Assembly: GCF_937952055.1 (NCBI RefSeq)
Contig: NZ_CALFYO010000021.1
Span: 682,001-746,000 of the forward strand
DNA from: an uncultured Piscinibacter sp.
GTDB lineage: Bacteria > Pseudomonadota > Gammaproteobacteria > Burkholderiales > Burkholderiaceae_C
Length of the DNA stretch: 64,000 bases
Direction: 5' to 3'
Shown here: piece after piece, positions 60,501 through 64,000 of the stretch
Layout of the letters: each line of letters starts with the position of its first letter
Numbering within the stretch: the first letter of the stretch is position 1
Program-made: the position numbers and the translations under genes
Notes under the pieces: generated by a model
Databases searched by the model: none
Seen by the model: only the letters and a program-made list of their open reading frames with translations
What the model was told of the DNA's origin: nothing

Positions 60501-60782
60501 GAGAGCGCGCTGCGTGCGATCCGTGCGCGCTTGCCCGACCTGCTGCTGCTCGACATGCAGCTGCCGGACATGTCCGGCCAGGAACTGCTGCGGCGCCTGA
60601 AGACGGACCGGGAGTCCGCGGACATCCCGGTGGTCGTGGTCTCGGCCGACGCGACCCGGCAACAGATCGAGGCCGCGATGGCCGGCGGCGCCCGCCTCTA
60701 CCTGACCAAGCCCGTGAGCGTGGCCGAATTGCTGGCCGTCGTCGACGACGTGCTCGAAAGCACGCAGACGCGATTCGGCTGA
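57561..60782 (+). CDS. MASE1-CHASE-PAS hybrid sensor histidine kinase with C-terminal receiver
   Basis: This 1073-residue protein has a MASE1 membrane sensor (residues 28-230, eight spans), a CHASE extracellular domain (about 240-500) and another span (507-528). A PAS domain follows (560-680), then HisKA with the phospho-acceptor His709 (SHELRTPLNAM), HATPase_c (N-box NLLSNAV, DTGLGM, GTGIGL) and a receiver domain with Asp998 (LLLLDMQLPDM) and Lys1050. No ATG is available; TTG 57561 has GGACGAGAGG just before it, and GTG 57579 is an alternative. The downstream target is not encoded nearby, so the receiver may pass phosphate to a distant regulator. Confidence 0.93.
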   Translation: MPESVAVSAPLHAPAPEALPGPARPRWIWVIAGTALAYLLAGLLALQLAIPPSYASPLYPSAGIALAAVLVYGRLAVPGVVLGAFCVNLSLSALRGNLDLTALGVPALIALGSGAQAWLGAWLMQRFARHPEAIDEPRDVAVLFGLGGFAACLLAASVATLVLVASGAVPMSAALVTWATWWAGDSFGALIATPIVLTLIGRPRGDWAARRMIVGLTLALVTLMMAVGIAQVARWDEERLRNAFARDADHATTVLEARLREPLMALEALRGVFIASDEVSRDEMRRASTAWLAGGGITAMGWYEAMERSAVPEFEARVRAEGLAQFRVFERPDATPTPREPVIAMRYIEPQNANASALGLNLLSVPAARRAVELSRQQGKPVASAVFALTQISVGQDRNGVVIYRTIHLDESDASRGGLLRGVVFVTLRPVPLLAELSDDVPRYLDLCLFDGDATAAMRRIAGADGCEGEPSAELVHTRELSYAGRRWELRATAHPMDVPEGRGVNAWLFSLVGLLGAAMLGALLLVVTGRSRRIETAVRERTAALQAEVHERERAQAALRDSEQRFRNILNTAPIGILYTDLHGHVKQANPRFCELTGYTEEELQAMTSAQYTHPDDVAQDMDLSGRLVRGDLPMYRRQKRYVTRDGRTLWVQATVTLLRDEYGQARRIVGVVEDITEHLRLQEAETARERAEAANRAKSEFLSRMSHELRTPLNAMLGFAQLLELDRRQPLSPDQRPWVAQIQQAGWHLLEMINDVLDLSRIESGNLKLQIEPVQLSELLAASLAMVDTEAKRRHLTVSTDLTDGTAVLLGDATRVKQILVNLLSNAVKYNADGGRVHVTSRLRPHDMVEIAVTDTGLGMTPEQLADLFQPFNRLGRERTSQEGTGIGLVISQRLAELMGGSLRARSLAGEGSSFILALPRAVEADTVPSNLDPLVTSSAEYHRRIVHYVEDNETNVEVMRGILAQRPQVQMDVSMNGESALRAIRARLPDLLLLDMQLPDMSGQELLRRLKTDRESADIPVVVVSADATRQQIEAAMAGGARLYLTKPVSVAELLAVVDDVLESTQTRFG

Positions 60783-60802
60783 AGCGCAGCGTCGGCCGTG
60801 CG

Positions 60803-61462
60803 CTACCAGCGCGCGCCGAAGGCCTGACGCAGTTCCTCCAGACGCTCCTCGCCGAGCGGCTCGACGCGGCGCTGCGACAGCAGCCACAGCTTCGCGGTCT
60901 CCTCCAGTTCCTCCAGCGTGGCCATCGCCGCCGCAGGCGTCTCGTGCCAGACGTTCGGGCCGAGGCGATCGAGCATCAGCGCGCGCAGCGGCGCGCCCGC
61001 GGCACGCGCCTCGGCGATGCGCTGCGCGACGAGTTCGGCCGCCTCCGGCGCGCCCGGACGGTGGTAGGGGATCAGCGGCACGTGCCCCACCTTCATCACG
61101 AAGTAAGGAGTGATCGGCGGCACGATGTCGTCCGGCCGCCACACGCCCTGCAGCGTCAGTGCCACCAGATGCGTCGAGTGCGTGTGGATGACGCAGCGCG
61201 CGGCGTCGTCGGCGGCATAGATGCGCCGGTGCAGCGCGAGTGTCTTGCTCGCGCGGTCGCCGCTGCGCTGCCGGCCCTCGGCGTCCAGGCGCGCCAGCCG
61301 CGCCGGATCGAGCGCGCCGAGACAGGCGTCGGTGGGCGTGATCAGGAAGCCGTCGTCCAGCTTCACGCTGATGTTGCCGGCGGTGGCATGCGCGTAGCCG
61401 CGCGCGAACAGGCTCGCGCCGACCCGGCAGACCTCCTCCCGCAGGAACGCTTCGTCGCTCAC
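60803..61462 (-). CDS. otnC: 3-oxo-tetronate 4-phosphate decarboxylase (class II aldolase family)
   Basis: The 219-residue class II aldolase/adducin-fold protein has the metal site CVIHTHSTH, with ATAGNISVKLDDGFLITPTDA at the substrate pocket. OtnC decarboxylates 3-oxo-tetronate 4-phosphate to dihydroxyacetone phosphate, the last step of threonate/erythronate catabolism. The start is GTG 61462, overlapping the otnK stop (GTGA); no ATG fits. The otnK partnership supports this identity over fuculose aldolase. Confidence 0.9.
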   Translation of the reverse strand: MSDEAFLREEVCRVGASLFARGYAHATAGNISVKLDDGFLITPTDACLGALDPARLARLDAEGRQRSGDRASKTLALHRRIYAADDAARCVIHTHSTHLVALTLQGVWRPDDIVPPITPYFVMKVGHVPLIPYHRPGAPEAAELVAQRIAEARAAGAPLRALMLDRLGPNVWHETPAAAMATLEELEETAKLWLLSQRRVEPLGEERLEELRQAFGARW

Positions 61463-62718
61463 CGCAGCACCTCGAAGGCCTTGTCGAAGAAGTCGGTGCC
61501 GCCGAAGTTTCCGGACTTCAGCGCAAGATGAACCGGCTTGCCGTCCCCCGTGTCTGCATGGCACCAGGGCACGCCAGGGTCGATCTGCGCGCCGATGCGC
61601 AACGAACGCACGCCGAGCGCCTGCACGCAGGCGCCCGAGGTCTCGCCGCCGGCGACCACCAACTGGGCAACGCCGCGCCGCACGAGGCCCTCCGCAACGC
61701 GCGCGAGCGTCTCCTCGACCAGCGCGCCGGCCCGTTCGACACCGAGCGCGGCCTGGCTCGCCTTCACCGCGTCGGGCGCGGCGGTCGCATGCACGAGCAG
61801 CGGCTCCGCGCCCAGTCGCGGCAGCGCCCAGTCCAGCGCCTCGGTCGCGACGTCCTGCCCGGCGGCGATGCGCAAAGGGTCGATGGCGAAGCCGCGGCCT
61901 GCATGGCGCGCGAGAAAGGCCGCCACCTGCGCGTTAGACGCCGCCGAGCAACTGCCCGAGACGACGGCGCGCGCGCCCTGCGGCGCTGGCAACGCTGCCG
62001 CGCCGGCGCTCGGCGCGATGCCGAAGTTCGCCGGCAGGCCGATCGCCACGCCCGATCCGGCGGTAAGCAGCGGCAGTGTCGCGAAGGCGCGGCCCATCGC
62101 ATGCAGGTCGTCGTCGTCGAGCGCGTCGACGATGGCGATGCCGATCCCCTCCGCCTGCAACGCCTGCATGCGTGCGGCGATCGCCTCGCTGCCACGCCGC
62201 ACCACCGCCTGCTCGATCAGCCCGACGCGGCGGCGGCACTGGCGCTGCATCACGCGCACCAGGCTCGGGTCGGTCATCGGCGTGAGCGGATGGGCGCGCA
62301 TGCTGCCTTCGCTCAGCAAGACGTCGCCGGTGAACAGATAGCCCTTGTAGACGGTTCGCCCGTTGGCCGGGAAGGCCGGGCAGGCGATGGTGAAGCTGCA
62401 GCCCAGCGCGTCCATCAGCGCCTCGGTGACCGGGCCGATGTTGCCGCGATCGGTGGAGTCGAAGGTCGAGCAGACCTTGAAGTAGATCTGCCGGGCACCG
62501 TTCTCACGCAACCAGCGCAGCGCCGCGAGCGACTGCGCCACCGCTTCGGCGGGGGCGATGGTGCGCGACTTCAGCGCCACCACCACCGCCTCGGCGTCGG
62601 CCGGCGCCGCGCCGGCCGGGATGCCGATGGTCTGCACGGTGCGCATGCCGGCGCGCACCAGGTTGTTGGCGAGGTCGGTGGCTCCGGTGAAATCGTCGGC
62701 GATGCAGCCCAGCTTCAT
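61459..62718 (-). CDS. otnK: four-carbon acid sugar kinase OtnK
   Basis: The 419-residue DUF1537/four-carbon acid sugar kinase begins MKLGCIADDFTGATDLANNL, the signature of the family, and ends with GGETSGACVQALGV (nucleotide domain). It phosphorylates 3-oxo-tetronate before OtnC acts. AGGAGGAG with a short spacer precedes ATG 62718, the strongest Shine-Dalgarno seen here. Other pathway genes (ltnD dehydrogenase, otnI isomerase) are not next to it. A perfect inverted repeat 70 bases upstream is a likely operator. Confidence 0.93.
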   Translation of the reverse strand: MKLGCIADDFTGATDLANNLVRAGMRTVQTIGIPAGAAPADAEAVVVALKSRTIAPAEAVAQSLAALRWLRENGARQIYFKVCSTFDSTDRGNIGPVTEALMDALGCSFTIACPAFPANGRTVYKGYLFTGDVLLSEGSMRAHPLTPMTDPSLVRVMQRQCRRRVGLIEQAVVRRGSEAIAARMQALQAEGIGIAIVDALDDDDLHAMGRAFATLPLLTAGSGVAIGLPANFGIAPSAGAAALPAPQGARAVVSGSCSAASNAQVAAFLARHAGRGFAIDPLRIAAGQDVATEALDWALPRLGAEPLLVHATAAPDAVKASQAALGVERAGALVEETLARVAEGLVRRGVAQLVVAGGETSGACVQALGVRSLRIGAQIDPGVPWCHADTGDGKPVHLALKSGNFGGTDFFDKAFEVLR

Positions 62719-62722
62719 TGCG

Positions 62723-62730
62723 CTCCTCCT
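62723..62730 (-). promoter_or_regulatory. otnK: strong ribosome-binding site of otnK
   Basis: AGGAGGAG on the minus strand ends four bases before ATG 62718 and decides this start over several in-frame alternatives upstream. Confidence 0.85.
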
Positions 62731-62787
62731 GGCGCGGGAGTCTGGCACAGGCGCCGGGCCGAGCAACGCCGAGGAGTCGGTGATTTG

Positions 62788-62807
62788 ATGTGAGTTAACG
62801 CTCACAT
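62788..62807. promoter_or_regulatory. inverted-repeat operator between otnK and rpoH
   Basis: ATGTGAG (62788-62794), six bases, then CTCACAT (62801-62807) form a perfect 7-bp inverted repeat 70 bases upstream of otnK. The TGTGAG half-site resembles LacI/DeoR-type operators. The TGTGA and TCACA cores are eight bases apart rather than six, so it is not a standard CRP site. It probably regulates the otnK-otnC operon through a repressor not present in the window. Confidence 0.7.
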
Positions 62808-62824
62808 TGTCAAGTCATGCTCCG

Positions 62825-62851
62825 TCAGCACTCTCCATCGTCGAGTGCTAA
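62825..62851. promoter_or_regulatory. CIRCE element (HrcA operator) upstream of rpoH
   Basis: TCAGCACTC (62825-62833), a nine-base spacer, then GAGTGCTAA (62843-62851) match the CIRCE consensus TTAGCACTC-N9-GAGTGCTAA at 17 of 18 arm positions with the correct spacer. HrcA bound here would cover the probable rpoH -10 (62849-62854). Confidence 0.92.
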
Positions 62852-62854
62852 TAT
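62849..62854 (+). promoter_or_regulatory. rpoH: candidate rpoH -10 box overlapping CIRCE
   Basis: TAATAT lies 24 bases before the GTG start and shares three bases with the right CIRCE arm. The -35 region (62825-62831) would fall in the left CIRCE arm and is a poor match to TTGACA. Confidence 0.6.
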
Positions 62855-62864
62855 GTGCGGAACG

Positions 62865-62871
62865 AAAGGAG
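62865..62871 (+). promoter_or_regulatory. rpoH: ribosome-binding site fixing the rpoH GTG start
   Basis: AAAGGAG ends seven bases before GTG 62879. The next ATG in frame (62894) would be 22 bases away and too far to use it. Confidence 0.85.
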
Positions 62872-62878
62872 TGACGGC

Positions 62879-63817
62879 GTGTCTGAAACTTCCATGAGCA
62901 TGAACCCGACCACCACCGTGACCGTTCGCGACCCGTGGGCCCTGGTGCCCTCGCTGGGCAACCTGGATGCGTACATCAGCGCCGTGAACCGCCTGCCCCT
63001 GCTGACGCAGGAGGAGGAGGTCTCTGCAGCCCGCCGGCTGCGCGCCAGCGGCGACCTGCAGGCCGCTGGCCAGCTGGTGCTGTCGCACCTGCGGCTGGTG
63101 GTGTCGATCTCGCGCCAGTACCTCGGTTACGGCCTGCCCCACGGCGACCTGATTCAGGAGGGCAACGTCGGCCTGATGAAGGCAGTCAAGCGCTTCGATC
63201 CCGATCAGGGTGTGCGCCTGGTCAGCTACGCGATGCACTGGATCAAGGCCGAGATCCACGAGTACATCCTGAAGAACTGGCGCATGGTCAAGGTCGCCAC
63301 GACCAAGGCGCAGCGCAAGCTGTTTTTCAACCTGCGCTCGATGAAGCAGAACCTCAAGGACGAGGCCGCCGATCTCGACACCCATCGCAGCACGCTGACG
63401 CAGGGTGAGGTCGACACCGTCGCCCGCACGTTGAACGTGAAGCGCGAGGAAGTGCTCGAGATGGAGACACGCCTGTCCGGCGGCGACGTGGCACTGGAGC
63501 CGCAGGCCGACGACGGAGAGGAAAGCTTCGCGCCGATCGCCTACCTGGCCGACGAGTCGCAGGAGCCGACCCGCGTGCTGGACATGCGCCACCGCGACTG
63601 GCTGGCTGGCGACGGCATCGCCCAGGCGCTGGACGCGCTGGACGCGCGCAGCCGCCGCATCGTCGAGGAGCGCTGGCTGAGGGTCAACGACGACAGCAGT
63701 GGCGGCATGACGCTGCACGAACTGGCGGCGGAGTACGGCGTGAGCGCCGAGCGCATCCGCCAAATCGAGGTCGCGGCCATGAAGAAGATGCGCAAGGCGC
63801 TCGCCGAGGTTGCTTGA
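62879..63817 (+). CDS. rpoH: RNA polymerase sigma-32 factor RpoH
   Basis: RpoH directs RNA polymerase to heat-shock promoters. The 312-residue protein has sigma-70 regions 1.2 to 4.2: YISAVNRLPLLTQEEE, region 2 (DLIQEGNVGLMKAVKRFDP and VSYAMHWIKAEIHEYI), the diagnostic RpoH box QRKLFFNLR (145-153), and a C-terminal region 4 helix-turn-helix (LHELAAEYGVSAERIRQIE). It starts with GTG, supported by AAAGGAG. The CIRCE element on its promoter links it to HrcA. Sigma-32 is also usually controlled by DnaK and FtsH. Confidence 0.97.
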   Translation: MSETSMSMNPTTTVTVRDPWALVPSLGNLDAYISAVNRLPLLTQEEEVSAARRLRASGDLQAAGQLVLSHLRLVVSISRQYLGYGLPHGDLIQEGNVGLMKAVKRFDPDQGVRLVSYAMHWIKAEIHEYILKNWRMVKVATTKAQRKLFFNLRSMKQNLKDEAADLDTHRSTLTQGEVDTVARTLNVKREEVLEMETRLSGGDVALEPQADDGEESFAPIAYLADESQEPTRVLDMRHRDWLAGDGIAQALDALDARSRRIVEERWLRVNDDSSGGMTLHELAAEYGVSAERIRQIEVAAMKKMRKALAEVA

Positions 63818-63847
63818 CGCCCGGCGGGTTCCTCCGCGGCACGCCGA

Positions 63848-63869
63848 ACGGCCCCCCCCGCGGGGCCGT
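63848..63869 (+). terminator. candidate terminator after rpoH, possibly bidirectional
   Basis: ACGGCCCC and GGGGCCGT form a perfect 8-bp GC stem with a six-base loop, 30 bases after the rpoH stop and between it and a convergent gene. The following bases (CTTCAC) are not a good T-tract, so efficiency is uncertain. Confidence 0.55.
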
Positions 63870-63881
63870 CTTCACGGCGCA

Positions 63882-64000
63882 TCAGCCGGCGGCCAGCAAC
63901 GCCTTGAGGTCTGCGCCCAACGCCTCCGCGCCACTGCCGTAGCGCACGAACAAGCGTACCCTGCCCGAAGCGTCGAACACGTACGACCCGGCCGTGTGGT
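63882..64000 (-). CDS. SCO1/SenC-family protein, C-terminal fragment
   Basis: Only the last 38 codons plus stop lie in the window, read from the right edge. The translation HTAGSYVFDASGRVRLFVRY matches the C-terminal strand region of SCO1/SenC/PrrC copper chaperones, which help assemble the CuA site of cytochrome c oxidase; its first histidine is the usual C-terminal copper ligand. The CxxxC motif lies outside the window. Confidence 0.8.
   Translation of the reverse strand, partial: HTAGSYVFDASGRVRLFVRYGSGAEALGADLKALLAAG

Noticed and set aside
57726..61142. A 1,138-codon open frame antisense to the histidine kinase
   Set aside because: It has the same high-G+C shadow effect, with no recognisable motifs. 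The sense strand has MASE1, CHASE, PAS, HisKA and receiver domains.
62788..62807. Reading the inverted repeat upstream of otnK as a CRP site
   Set aside because: The TGTGA and TCACA cores are eight bases apart instead of six, and the arms extend with G/C pairs typical of LacI/DeoR operators.
1..64000. CRISPR arrays, tRNA or rRNA genes, insertion sequences, prophage
   Set aside because: None was found on reading both strands: no regularly spaced repeats, no transposase or integrase motifs, and no cloverleaf-like or conserved rRNA strings noticed. tRNA detection by eye is limited.

Overview
The window is very G+C-rich (roughly 70 % by eye, not counted) and densely coded on both strands; no stretch over 300 bases lacks a gene. 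The gene families (class I PHA synthase, Mla-type lipid transporter with a fused STAS domain, sigma-32 with its RpoH box, OtnK/OtnC, dsbC next to a UbiH-like hydroxylase) point to a betaproteobacterium of the Burkholderiales, probably near Rubrivivax/Leptothrix/Methylibium. The genus is inference. I see no rRNA, tRNA, CRISPR array, insertion sequence or prophage.

Region 1 (1-20.8 kb) is a capsule locus of the ABC-transporter-dependent (group 2, Kps) type. After a partial DEAD-box helicase and a WecA/MraY-type sugar-phosphate transferase (both minus), a plus-strand run carries rfbBDAC (dTDP-L-rhamnose), kpsMT (ABC exporter), kpsE and kpsD (envelope-spanning export proteins), a very large FkbM-methyltransferase/glycosyltransferase fusion, an alpha/beta-hydrolase and a GSCFA protein. 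Two minus-strand genes of unknown role (a secreted four-cysteine protein and a DUF6270 protein) follow, then a GT2 glycosyltransferase and kpsC. kpsS lies on the other strand and overlaps kpsC tail to tail.

Region 2 (19.5-36.7 kb, all minus) is one tightly coupled gene chain, mostly with 1-4 bp overlaps. It reads wbpB-like, wbpD-like and wbpE-like (UDP-diacetamido-uronic acid steps), FkbM methyltransferase, GT4, Wzx-like flippase, AsnB-like amidotransferase, two GT4s, SAM methyltransferase, PglE/DegT aminotransferase, kpsF, PglC-like initiating transferase, PglF-like dehydratase, kpsS. It therefore mixes lipid-linked (Wzx/O-antigen or Pgl style) genes with Kps genes. No Wzy polymerase, wbpA, wbpI or kpsU is visible in the window.

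Region 3 (36.8-57.6 kb) is housekeeping: lysS, a PPOX flavoprotein, an MCE/Mla lipid-transport operon with its lipoprotein, enoyl-CoA hydratase, DUF3108, M61 peptidase, DUF3429, dsbC, a UbiH-like monooxygenase, AsmA, MOSC, EamA, pirin, ychF, phaC and an aldo/keto reductase.

Region 4 (57.6-64 kb) has a MASE1-CHASE-PAS hybrid histidine kinase, otnK-otnC for four-carbon sugar-acid catabolism, and rpoH. The otnK-rpoH intergenic region holds two clear operators: a perfect inverted repeat near otnK, and a CIRCE (HrcA) element lying on the probable rpoH -10 box. The window ends in the C-terminus of an SCO1/SenC protein.
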